Position numbers and translations under genes: made by a program
Notes under the pieces: model-generated
What the model was told of the DNA's origin: nothing
The model's input: only the letters and a program-made list of their open reading frames with translations
The model's database searches: none
Assembly: GCF_900005765.1 (NCBI RefSeq)
Contig: NC_041689.1
Coordinates: 930,001 to 994,000, forward strand
DNA length: 64,000 nucleotides
Direction of reading: 5' to 3'
Source of the DNA: Plasmodium relictum
Lineage: Eukaryota > Apicomplexa > Aconoidasida > Haemosporida > Plasmodiidae
Shown here: positions 24,347-34,969 of the stretch, piece after piece
Layout of the letters: each line of letters begins with the position of its first letter
Position numbering within the stretch: position 1 is the first letter of the stretch

Positions 24347-25089
24347 TTAATAATACATTTATTTATATATTTGATACCAATTTAGGAAGTAGATGATCTT
24401 ATTAACAAAATTTCTACTTTAAAAAATGAATCAGCTACTTTATATATACAATTTCTAATTAGATGTATAGAAAATTTTAAATATTTACAATACGGATCAA
24501 AAGAATATGAATATTTCACGTAATTTAATATAAAATAAAAATTAAATATTTAATTTTTAAAGATGTTAATGAAAATGATAAAAAAATAATAAGAAAGCTT
24601 AAATGTTAATAAAAAAAAAATTGTTATATATATATATATATTTGTTTTTTTAGAAAAAAAATATTATACAACAAAAATGTTTCAAATGATAAATCATGGA
24701 AAATTAATGTAATTAAAAAAAAAAAAAAAATCTAATATTTTACATAAAAAAATTAATATTTAAAAAAAAAAAAATTAAATTAGGGCAATTAAATTTTTTA
24801 GCCTATAGATTTTTTAACATTTATTTTTAAATTGGATGAACACAAAATAAATTTTGAGAGTATATCTGGAGACATAAAAGAAGATAAAAAGATAGAAGAA
24901 AAGGATAATTTAAAAATGATACAAGATTATAGAAGGTAAAAAAAAATATATATATATATATATGTATATAATATATTATAATTTTATATCTATACTTTTA
25001 ATGTATGTGAACTTGATTTTAATTTTTTTTCTTTGTATATATATAGAGAAAGAGCGAAACTAATACTTCATGGTTTTAAGAAAAAGTGA
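23238..25089 (+). CDS. SURP (SWAP) domain protein, probable splicing factor, seven exons
   Basis: Exons 23238-23294, 23593-23757, 23860-24264, 24386-24519, 24654-24708, 24802-24935 and 25047-25089 all join in phase, giving about 330 residues. The section ending exon 2 and opening exon 3 matches a SURP domain: helix 1 VIEYTAIFVNL, then DIVEFYLKL, the aromatic core FPFLHVDHPLHEYY. SURP modules occur in pre-mRNA splicing proteins (SF3A1, SFSWAP, SUGP1, CHERP), where they bind SF1 or other partners. The rest has a Lys-rich linker (KEKKKRKNEEKD), a helical C-terminal half and a basic tail RERAKLILHGFKKK. No RRM, G-patch or ubiquitin-like domain is visible, so the exact orthologue is unclear. Intron 3 carries a (TA)n run through which the frame stays open; retention would add junk and stop. 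SF1, a known SURP partner in other eukaryotes, lies in this same window. Confidence 0.75.
24298..24344. repeat. (TA)n microsatellite in an intron
   Basis: A TA dinucleotide run inside intron 3 of the SURP-domain gene, between donor GCA|GTAATG and acceptor TTTAG|GAAGTA. Confidence 0.9.
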
Positions 25090-25118
25090 TATATTTTTTT
25101 TTTTTTTTTTTGCATATA

Positions 25119-26089
25119 TTAAAAAAATGAGCCAAATTCTTTTTTTTGTAATTCTTCCCTAGCAACTCTCCTCCTATAAAAAATAATAAATGATTAATAT
25201 AAAAATATGGCTAAACTTATTATAATAACGAATTAAATTAATTTAAAGAACAGTAAATTAGAAGAGAAATAGAATAAATAATACAAAAATATATATCCAT
25301 ATAAAAAAAAAAAAAAGAAAACATAAAGAATAATTACCTATACAAATATGGGATTTTTATTTTTTTTTTTAAAAATTGTACATTCATCCATTTAGGATGT
25401 CTTCTAACTTTTAAGCGTAAATTGCTCTTTGTATATAAGATTTCAGATAAAGGCAATTCTCGAATTAAAGTAGAATTATCATCAACATATGGGAAAACAT
25501 TTTTACTTTCAACAGTTTTAATTTTTTGCGTAGTTTTCCATATATTTTCTTCACGAACTATATCGTATAACTTTTGAATCTTTCCCCTTTTTAAATTATT
25601 ATTTAAGTTAATTTCAATTTGAGGATAAATAGAATTATTAAATTCATTTGCTAATTTATATAAATAATTATTTTTATTGTATGTACTTATAGAATCTTTT
25701 TTGAAACTTCTTTCATTTGATACTTCTTCTAAACCAATTCCACTAAATTGTTTTTCACTGCTTTCTAAAACATTTAAAATATAATTTTTTATTTCTGGAT
25801 TATAAGCGCAAATACTTGGCCATATATATCTATTTTCATTAATATTATAATAATAGTTCCATTGTGTTTTTTCCTTTGGCCAAGCTTTAGAAGCATCTAT
25901 ATCAAAGGATTTAGAACTACCATCAGGTAAATACTTTTTATTTCTGTTTTCATATCTATATCCCCATCTTGGAGTTAAAATATCTTCTCTCCTATTATGA
26001 TATAAACCTCTTTTTTTTATTCTCTCATTCATTCCCCATTTTATCCCACTCACTGGAAATAAACCTCCTTTATGGCCTCCTCGAGGCAT
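25119..26089 (-). CDS. Conserved basic protein of unknown function, two exons
   Basis: Exon 1 is 26089-25338 and exon 2 is 25173-25119, joined in phase at TAT AG|G AGG; total about 268 residues. The N-terminus (MPRGGHKGGLFPVSGIKWG) is Gly/Arg/Lys-rich, and the protein is basic and aromatic throughout, with the C-terminal part KVRRHPKWMNVQFLKKKIKIPYLYR running straight into exon 2 (RRVAREELQKKEF). No known domain, signal peptide or membrane segment is visible. The compact basic build without low-complexity inserts recalls mitochondrial ribosomal or other RNP proteins, but that is only a guess. It ends 29 bp from the convergent SURP gene, so the transcripts almost certainly overlap. Confidence 0.8.
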
Positions 26090-27501
26090 TTAATAAACAA
26101 AAAAAAAAAATTATAACAATTTATTTTGTATTTAATAAAACAAATACATCTTTTTTTTTTATTTTTTCCCTCTTCATGGGTACACAATATTAACTTAATT
26201 TTTTTTTAATAATATGAAATACAAAAAAATGATAAAAAAATAATTTTATACCTGAATTTAAAAAAAAAAAAAAAAAATTTTAAATTACATAAAATTTTTA
26301 ATTAAAAAGAGTAATGAGAAGAAAAAAAAAGTTCTAAAAAATAATGTTTTAAAATATTACCAAAAATTTATTTAAAAATTAAAAAAGTTTAATGATAATA
26401 TGTATAATTATTTAAAATAAAAAACCCTTTTTTTATTCATTTGTGTTTATCCATGTATATATATGTTTTATAAAAATTACAAGTTACAAGGCTTGTATAA
26501 AATATTATAAATGAAGAGTTCAAATAATTTATTATAACATATACATCACACAAAAATTACAATAAAAAAAATTATTATTTATAAAAATAATATAAAAATT
26601 TCTTTAGAAATAAAAATGTGTATATACTTTCAAAAAATATATCATCACATAATATTTTAATTTCATTTTATATTAATTATATTTTTAATATTTTGCATGA
26701 GTTTTGTAATAGTTTTTTACATAATTTCTAGGTGTATGTAATAATTTTAGTATTGTGTTTTTTTTTTTTAATTTAGTTTATATTAATTTATACTAATTTT
26801 ATATTAATTAATTTTATATAAAATATATGTAAATACTTGTTAAATACTTTTTTTTTAAAAAAAGACTACTTAGAAGCATTTATTATTAATACAGTTTTTA
26901 ACTTCTCATAATAGGTAAATTATGTTTTTAACACGAAGAATATATATATTTTTAGAATATAAACAAACATCTAAATCTATCTCTTTTTTTTATTAATTTA
27001 ATTATTTAAAGTATTTTTAAGATATTAAAATATAACAATTAGCTCGTGTAAGATTCATCTTAATTGTAGTAAAAAAATTAAAATAGAAAAAAAAAAAAAT
27101 CATAGATATAACTATATAAATTGATATAAAAATAGAATATATTAGAAAAAAAAATTTCTTTTATTGTAATATTATATTAAATCTTATAAATACTTTACAT
27201 TCAATTCTAAAAATATGAATGTTATTAAAAAAGTATTATATAAGAATGATAATAATAAGACCGTATATATACATTATAATAAAATTGGATAAAATAAATC
27301 CAAGTAACAAGAGAAGTAATAAAAATAGGAATAAAAAATACTTTTATATAAATGTATTGTATTCTATTGTGAGTAATTTTCTTAAATAATTAATAAAAGA
27401 GTAAATAAAAATATAATAAAAGAAAAAAAAATATAAAATAATAAAAAATAAAAGCATAATATTCTTATTAATTTAATGTACATAAATATAGAATATGTAC
27501 A
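26090..27501. other. Spacer upstream of the 26089 gene and downstream of hexokinase
   Basis: No gene is visible. It serves as promoter of the unknown basic protein and 3' flank of hexokinase; only AT-rich tracts are seen. Confidence 0.55.
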
Positions 27502-28977
27502 TTAAGATAAAATATTACTGCTTGAAGCAACAACAGCTGCCGTGATGGCCGCACCTTTTCCTGATCCATCATCAGCAGGAATAATAATCAAATTTTCTGA
27601 TTTATCTGCTAAAATTACTTTTAAATGCTCTTTTAATCTTTTACAATACCATGCATTTTTAACATATAATGACCCATCAATTCCGCAAGAAAATTTTGAG
27701 TGTTCAATAATTTTGATTCTTTTTGCTATAGCAGCAATTACAGCGGCAGCTAAACCAGCTGAACGGTTATAAACGGCTTCACATATTTTTCTAAGAGCAT
27801 ATACTTGCTCATCAGTTAAATCAATATCCCATGCATCTTTTGCAACTTTTTTAGTTTCTTCAAAATTTTTTGAAGTATCGTTTAATACTACACTACCTGA
27901 TTCAGAATTAAAAGTATCACTTATCCACATTTTTTTTGAGGATGAACTTTGAAGAACATTAACCATATATCTCCTAACTATTTCACCTAAATAAGCACCA
28001 GATATCATTTTTTCGAATAATTGTCTACTTCTGTTAGAGGAATACCAATCCAATACTAAATCAATTGGTGCTAATGGTAAATCTTTGTCAAAATTACCGA
28101 ATTCAATATTTATAATTTTTCCTGAATATTTATATTTCTTCCATTCTGGTTCATAGTAAGAACCATTTGAGCCTGTTCCTAAGATGACTCCTATGTAACA
28201 AGGAGGAGTGCTTTTTCCTTTTTGATATGCACAAGACATCAATGTGCCAACACTATCATTAACTACGCAGCAAACTTTCGCAGGTACACATGATCTTGCA
28301 AATGCTTCATTCATTAATTTGCAGACATCACGACCTTCTACTGGATCATTTGTAGCTCTTCCTGTTTCAAATCCTTTCGTCCAATCAATAAGAATTGCAC
28401 AATTAATTGATGGAGATGTACAAGGAAAAGAAAAAGTAAATCCAACATGTTTAATTTCTTTATTATCTAAATCATTGAATTCTCCCATTATATATTTAAT
28501 CCTTTCAGCAAAATGGTCAAATAGTTGAGTAGCTGTAGCGTTTTTATCTAGCAATCCTTTCTCATGAGAAAATGTTCCTGTAAATTTCAAACTGTATTTT
28601 TCTTGATCTCTCTTAATTTTACCATTCCCATCTAATGAAGCTCTTACAGCCCTAAAATTAGTCCCTCCAAAATCAATTGCATAATAGGTTCCCTTTTCTT
28701 TACCTGATGGAATATCAGAAATACATGAATCTAACATTTTAAAGCTGCATTCATGAGGTATCCACAAGTTGGGATGCTTTCGATGTGCTTCTAACCCTTT
28801 TTTTAATTCATACACAAAATTATCTACGAATTCTTCTAAAATACAATAAGGGACTCGTAACTGATCAACGAACTTATTTATTCTTTCTAATAATTCCTCA
28901 TTTATTGGGATATTGCATTCAATAGTATCTAATTTTGAGTATGCATTATTTTCCTGTTCCAAACAGTATTCACTCAT
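27502..28977 (-). CDS. HK: Hexokinase
   Basis: Intronless, 491 residues, the usual size for the single Plasmodium hexokinase. It phosphorylates glucose with ATP, the entry step of glycolysis in the cytosol. Visible motifs: phosphate-1 loop DFGGTNFRAV starting at D102; sugar-binding stretch GFTFSFPCTSPSIN and the following DWTKGF; catalytic base D241 in VNDSVGTL; phosphate-2 GTGSNGSYY; adenosine-side IPADDGSGKGAA near the C-terminus. The end (VVASSSNIL) is short, as in malaria parasites. No low-complexity insert is present, in contrast to the neighbouring genes. Confidence 0.97.
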   Translation of the reverse strand: MSEYCLEQENNAYSKLDTIECNIPINEELLERINKFVDQLRVPYCILEEFVDNFVYELKKGLEAHRKHPNLWIPHECSFKMLDSCISDIPSGKEKGTYYAIDFGGTNFRAVRASLDGNGKIKRDQEKYSLKFTGTFSHEKGLLDKNATATQLFDHFAERIKYIMGEFNDLDNKEIKHVGFTFSFPCTSPSINCAILIDWTKGFETGRATNDPVEGRDVCKLMNEAFARSCVPAKVCCVVNDSVGTLMSCAYQKGKSTPPCYIGVILGTGSNGSYYEPEWKKYKYSGKIINIEFGNFDKDLPLAPIDLVLDWYSSNRSRQLFEKMISGAYLGEIVRRYMVNVLQSSSSKKMWISDTFNSESGSVVLNDTSKNFEETKKVAKDAWDIDLTDEQVYALRKICEAVYNRSAGLAAAVIAAIAKRIKIIEHSKFSCGIDGSLYVKNAWYCKRLKEHLKVILADKSENLIIIPADDGSGKGAAITAAVVASSSNILS

Positions 28978-31515
28978 TTTTAATTATTTTCTATATAAAA
29001 AGGAGATTAATAAATATATAGAAAAAAAAAAAAATAAAAATAATAAAATATAATAAATTTCTTTTAGATAATTTATATATATATATATATATTTATAAAT
29101 GTGAAATGTATAAATAAAAATCAACTATATAATTAAGCCAGAATATCTATATTAAATATTTAAATGATGTATCAAAGTTACATAAAATAAATTACAATAA
29201 ATATATGCAATAAAAATAAAAAAATAAAATAAAAATAAGAAAATAAAAATAATATATAAATAAAACTTAGTATATAAAAATGATATTAAAAAAAAAATAA
29301 ATATAATAAATAATACAAAAGAAAACTGAATACAAAAAAATAAAAAAAATAAATAAATAAAAATAATGAGAAAAAAAATTAAGTGTAACAGTCGAGCAAG
29401 ACAACTTAAACATTTAAAAATAAAAATTAAACATAAAAATAAAAAATTAAGTTCTTATTTCTTAATTTATTTAATCTTAAAAATTAAATAAATTAAATTT
29501 TTTTTAATTATGAATTTCTAAGTAGAATATATGTATTATTTAGTGTATATATAAATGAAAAAATATATTTATCAAAAAAAAAAAAAAAATAGTAAAAAAA
29601 AAAATTTAATATACGAAATATATGAAAAAAAAAATATATATTATTTTTAATAAAATAATTAAAAAAGTAAAGACTATTTTTCTATAATATATTAAATAAA
29701 ATAAATGTTATTAATAATTAAAAAAATAATTATTTTCTAATAAAATATTTAATTTTATAGAAAAAAAAAGCACTGTAAAAGTGAAAAATATAAGAACTTT
29801 TATTCAAAAATAAGTATTAAGTGCATAATAATATATATACCTCTAATTTTAATTCATTTCTTTTTTTTTTTTGTATTTATACCGTATAATTAAAAAAAAA
29901 TATGCATAACTCAGTATTTTTATCTTTATTTAATTTTTTTTACAGTAGAAATGTAGACCTAAAAAACCAAATATTTATTATTACGTTTTATATTAGTCTA
30001 AAATAAAAGTAAAATTCCTTAATAAGGATCTATGAAAGAGAGAAAAATCTACAGTTTAATAAAATAAAACTGCATGGAGAAATAAACACATTAAAATCAC
30101 AAAAAAAAAAAAGTTTTAAAATATGAGAGCTCAAATATAAAAAAAAATACTAGTTTTTAAAGTACAAATTTTACTTTCATCTTTATCCCTCGTTTAATTA
30201 TTTTTCATTTCCATGTTTATAACTATAGAATTCTTTACTTATCAGTGTATACATATGTATATTTAGATATATAGACATATATTATTAACTAATAATAATT
30301 TTATAAATATCGATAGTAACGGTACAAAATTCAGAATATTTAACGTTATGTTAGTAGGAAAATATAACTTAAAGATTAATTACTAAGTTCTCAATGTTTG
30401 AGAAGAAAATATAGCTATATGTAACATGCGTTATAATAAAAAAAAAAAAAAAAAATTGAGATGTGATGTGAACTAAAAAAATTTTATAACTTCTTTAATT
30501 TTCTTGTCACATATATAGTTTCTAATATTTTATATTTTTATAAAGAATAAAGGAATTTTTTTAAATAAGTTGACAATGAATTTAAAAATTAAAAAGTTTT
30601 TTTTTTTATAAAATAAATATTTAAATTGTATATTTTTAAAATACAAATTTTTTAGAAATACTTTATATTTTTTCATAACAATATACAATTACTGAAAGTA
30701 TAAAATTTATAGTCAATTAACTATAAAGTTTTTCGCACTAATTTTTTTTATTATAGTGATGCCAAAAAATTGTATGAATGTATAAGAAGAAAAAAAAAAA
30801 ATTTGAAAAATATTATGACATATGTTTAATAGAAATATATTATCCTTTTAGAAAGCTAATATTATCTATTAAAGAATTGATATATTGAAAATAAAAAGGT
30901 GGTTTGTTAATAACAAGCAGTGAAATAAGAATATTACCAAGAAGAATTATATATAGAATAAAAAATAAAAGAAAATAAAAAGATTAAATGTAAATTTTTT
31001 AGATAAAAGTATATATTAGCTACATAAGAGTATTATATGTATTTAGAATAAAATAATTCCAATTTATACTAGTATAAAAACGTTCTATTATAATTTAATT
31101 TAATAATTAAAATATTATAAAGAAAATTTCATTCCCAACAATTTTAAAAAGGCAAAAATATTTCTTATCCATATAATACATTTTATTTACATAGGAATTA
31201 TGGAAAAATTAATTAAAATTTTTTATTTATATAAAAATTTTTATTCAAATGATAATATTTAATTTATTTTTCAAAAATAAAATTGTACATAAAAAAAAAA
31301 AAAAAAAAAAAATTAGATAAAATATTAATACAATATACGTATAATAAAGAGAATTTATGGAATATTAAAATATGCATTAGTAAATTATTAAAAGAGAAAA
31401 ACTATAAAAATATTTAAAAAAAAATTTATTAAGTTTCAAAGTTCAAAAGTTAAAATATATATTATTATATTTTTTTTAAAAAATTCAAACAAATAAAATA
31501 TTCTATTACTTTTTT
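28978..31515. other. 2.5 kb gene-free spacer
   Basis: Hexokinase promoter and leader plus RNase H2A 3' flank (both genes read leftwards). Very AT-rich, with many A-runs; no coding frame or structured RNA recognised. Confidence 0.55.
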
Positions 31516-32382
31516 TTAAAAATTTTCGACTAAATCTAACCCATTTTTTGAATAAAATGTAGATCTTTTAATAAAAGGTCGTTGAAGCTTACTGTAATCA
31601 AATGGAATTTTTCTTTTCATAGATTTTGAATCATTATTTTCTTCATCGTCGTACCACTCAATTTTCTCTCCCAAATTTTCTAACATATTTTCAGCAGTTG
31701 ACCAACTAAAGCGAACTATACTAGGAAATCCAAAAACAGAATCAAAATTGTTTTTTAAAAAATTTTTGGTAATGGGATCTCCAGGATATCCTGATCCGAA
31801 ACCATTGTCTATTTTGATAATTGGTTCCTCATATTTCCACTTTTTTAAAATAAAATCACGAGTTACTTTAGCACATATAGAAGCAGCACTAACTACTGGG
31901 TATAAAGAATCAGCCTTTTCTTTAACTGTACATTTTATATGAGGGAATATTTTTTGTAATTTTTCTTCATAAACATTTGCCTTTCCAACTGTATCAACAA
32001 AAACTTCAGTTAAATTGAATCCTCTACTAATAACGTGTTCAATCATTGATATAGCTGTATCATGAGATATTTCATTCAAATTATACTTTTGTTTTTTTAA
32101 CATTTTTGCACTTATATCTTGTGGTAATAATATATGTATTCTCCAACCAAATGGTAATTTTGCATTATTTAATTTTAAAAACATCTTTTCCCTATTTCCT
32201 TCGCTTATTTTTTTGGAATCATCAATTTTCATTTCTTTTAATAACTTTTCATCTTCTTTTTTGCAATAAAAACAAGAATATACCATAGGACCTAATACAG
32301 GCCCTCTTCCAGCTTCATCTATTCCTAATCTTATTTCCTCATCCCCAAATTCATACAAACTATCAATTATTATCGGCTCCAT
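31516..32382 (-). CDS. RNASEH2A: Ribonuclease H2 catalytic subunit A
   Basis: Intronless, 288 residues, close to the usual 290-300. It is the catalytic subunit of RNase H2, which removes RNA from RNA:DNA hybrids and single ribonucleotides misincorporated into DNA. The type-2 signature GIDEAGRGPVLGPM gives catalytic D22 and E23. Further acidic residues appear in EVFVDTVG (D near 130) and KADSLYPVVSAASICAKVTRD, with the conserved GSGYPGDP afterwards. The C-terminus is a short basic tail after the SWSTAE motif. The B and C subunits are not in this window. Confidence 0.95.
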   Translation of the reverse strand: MEPIIIDSLYEFGDEEIRLGIDEAGRGPVLGPMVYSCFYCKKEDEKLLKEMKIDDSKKISEGNREKMFLKLNNAKLPFGWRIHILLPQDISAKMLKKQKYNLNEISHDTAISMIEHVISRGFNLTEVFVDTVGKANVYEEKLQKIFPHIKCTVKEKADSLYPVVSAASICAKVTRDFILKKWKYEEPIIKIDNGFGSGYPGDPITKNFLKNNFDSVFGFPSIVRFSWSTAENMLENLGEKIEWYDDEENNDSKSMKRKIPFDYSKLQRPFIKRSTFYSKNGLDLVENF

Positions 32383-34969
32383 ATTGAGAAAATAATTTAG
32401 TATAATATGTTACTATGTATATACTTACTTATATTTCTAAAAGAAAAGAGAAATTTTTTCATCCGTCTTCTTTTGCTCATCTAAAATTATATGTAATATA
32501 ATTATTCTTGAATATTTATATATAATAAATTAAAAATTGGGAAAAAAAAATTATAAAAAAAAACATTAAGATTTTTCACAAGCTTTTCTTATTGACCTAT
32601 CATATTCATTTATTAAATTAAAAATTAAATAAAATATAATTTTTTTTTTTTTATTGAAACATTATGCATGAATGTTTTTTAGAGTTTTTATTTCTCATTT
32701 TTAAAGACATATCCGTTAAAAAAAAAAATTAGATTCCTTTTTTTTAATTATAAATTAACTTTTTATCTTATTTTAATAAACATTTTTTAATTTGTAACAT
32801 TATTATAACAATAGTTTTTAATAAAAATTAAGCAAATAAATTTATATTTAAATATTGGGAAAACAAAAAATCTCTATTAAAAAATATAAATAACTTAAAA
32901 TATATGTATATTATTCTGATATAAAAAGAAAAAATATGGAATAACATTTTTTGTTTATTCAATGCTTAAATGCCATATATATTGAGCTATGAAGATTCCT
33001 TTTTTAAAAACAAAAATATATAACATTTTTTAAACATATGAATTCTTCATTTTATAAATTTTATAAATCTCCTTTGTACTTTTTATGAAAGAATATTTTG
33101 CTTATAATGAAATTTTTTAATATAATATTATTATAAATAATTATTTTCTAGTATTTAATTAGAACATATGTTTCTCATTATTTTGGTATTATTTCATCAA
33201 ACTAATTTTATTAAAATGGTTGAACTATATAATATGACAGCTTTTTAAATAATTTAAGGCTTTTTTTCTTAAATATGTAATAAATATCAATAACTCTTGT
33301 TTTATCTATTATAATATAATTAATATATGATAGTGTTCATTTTGTCTTTTAATAAAATATATGGAAATTTTATATTATGAACAAAAATTAAAAAATTAAA
33401 AAATAAACAAATAAATGAATAAATAAATATATATATACTAGCCTAACGATATAATATAAATGTTATTTTCTTTTAGCATGATCCATTAATGGAAAAAAAA
33501 AAAAGTTTTTTCATTAAAAAATTAAAAAAAAAAAAATATTGTTTTAATGATGGCAGCATGATATGTAAGAACCTTTTGAAAAAAAACAAAGAAAAATTAC
33601 CAAAAAAAAATTTTACTAAAAAAAAAAAAGTAAAATTTTTAATATAAAAAAAAAACTTTTGATAAAAAAATTTAATATAAATAAAAATTTTAACAAAAAT
33701 GTTAATATAGTTTTAAATATAAAATTTAATAAATAAATTAATGTGAAGTTTATTATAAAATTAAATATATTATATATAATTTAAATATTTCAAATAAAAT
33801 AGTAAGAATCTCTGTTGATTAAAAACCATAGATTCATACATGAAAAAGAATAGTAACATTTTTAAAATATAATTAAAAAATTATACAACTATAATTAAGT
33901 ATACAAGTATTTAAGTCTAAGCATAGGCATATTTTTACTTGTTTATATTTTTAAGAAAATATTAAATAAAAAAATATCTTAATTTTTAAAAGAATATTGG
34001 ATATTTGTTTTTGAATTTAAATACATTGTTTCAAACCTATTTTTTTTTTTTTTTTTTCTTTTTTTCATACATGCGTTGCCGCAATTAAATGAGAAAAAAT
34101 ATTTGTGTATAAACATAATTTAATTTTTAAAAATATATTAATTTTTATTTTGCATGTATTTTATCTAATGTTTTATTTCTTCATGAAATCATTAAAATAT
34201 TTTGTAATTTAATAGAATAAAAAAGACCTTTCATCTTATGAATCTGTTATTTATTTTTTTTTTTTATTTATATTTTATTTAAATAAAAATTTGCCTTATT
34301 AATATAACTAATTTAAATATTAAGAATTACATTTTTTCTTTCAATTAGATGGCTTATTTTATATAAATATTTATATATATATATATGTCAATTTAAATTC
34401 ATAAACTTTTAAAATGTTTCAATTTCTTAACATTTTTGTAGTTTACAAATTATATATAACATATATATTCTTTTTTTTTTTTTTTTATTTTACTAAAAAA
34501 TTTTAAATTAAATTATATAAAATAAAATTATTTATAAAATTCATAATTTTTAATTATATGTATTTGGAATATTGTCATAATTATTATTTTAATGGCTACT
34601 AATTAAAGAAAAAATAAATGTTTAAATGTAATAAAATATTACAATTTATATATATATATAACATTTTAGTTTTTACTTTAGTTTTTAATATTTATGTTTT
34701 TATTATCTTTTTCTTTTTTTTTTTTTTTTTGAGTCAATGTTTTTATATCTCTATATTTTTTTTAATTTTAAATTTTAGGTTTTTAATATTTGTGTTTTAA
34801 TTTTTTTACAATTTTATATATAATTTGGAGTGTATCAAATAATTTTTTTTTTTTTATAGAAAAATACATAGTATTTATTTCATTTACCTTTTCATTTAAA
34901 TTTCTATTATAGATTATTTTTATTTTTTTATATATATAGAAATATAAAAGGAAAATTATTCGTTAACAA
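32383..34969. other. 2.6 kb divergent spacer between RNase H2A and TKL4
   Basis: Bidirectional promoter region. A 60-codon hydrophobic frame at 34618-34800 lies shortly upstream of TKL4. It is Phe/Ile/Tyr-rich, as expected from AT-rich DNA, and is at best an upstream frame in the TKL4 leader. Confidence 0.5.

Noticed and set aside
34618-34800. Hydrophobic 60-codon frame upstream of TKL4
   Set aside because: Composition is what AT-rich DNA gives by chance; no conserved feature. At most an upstream frame in the leader.
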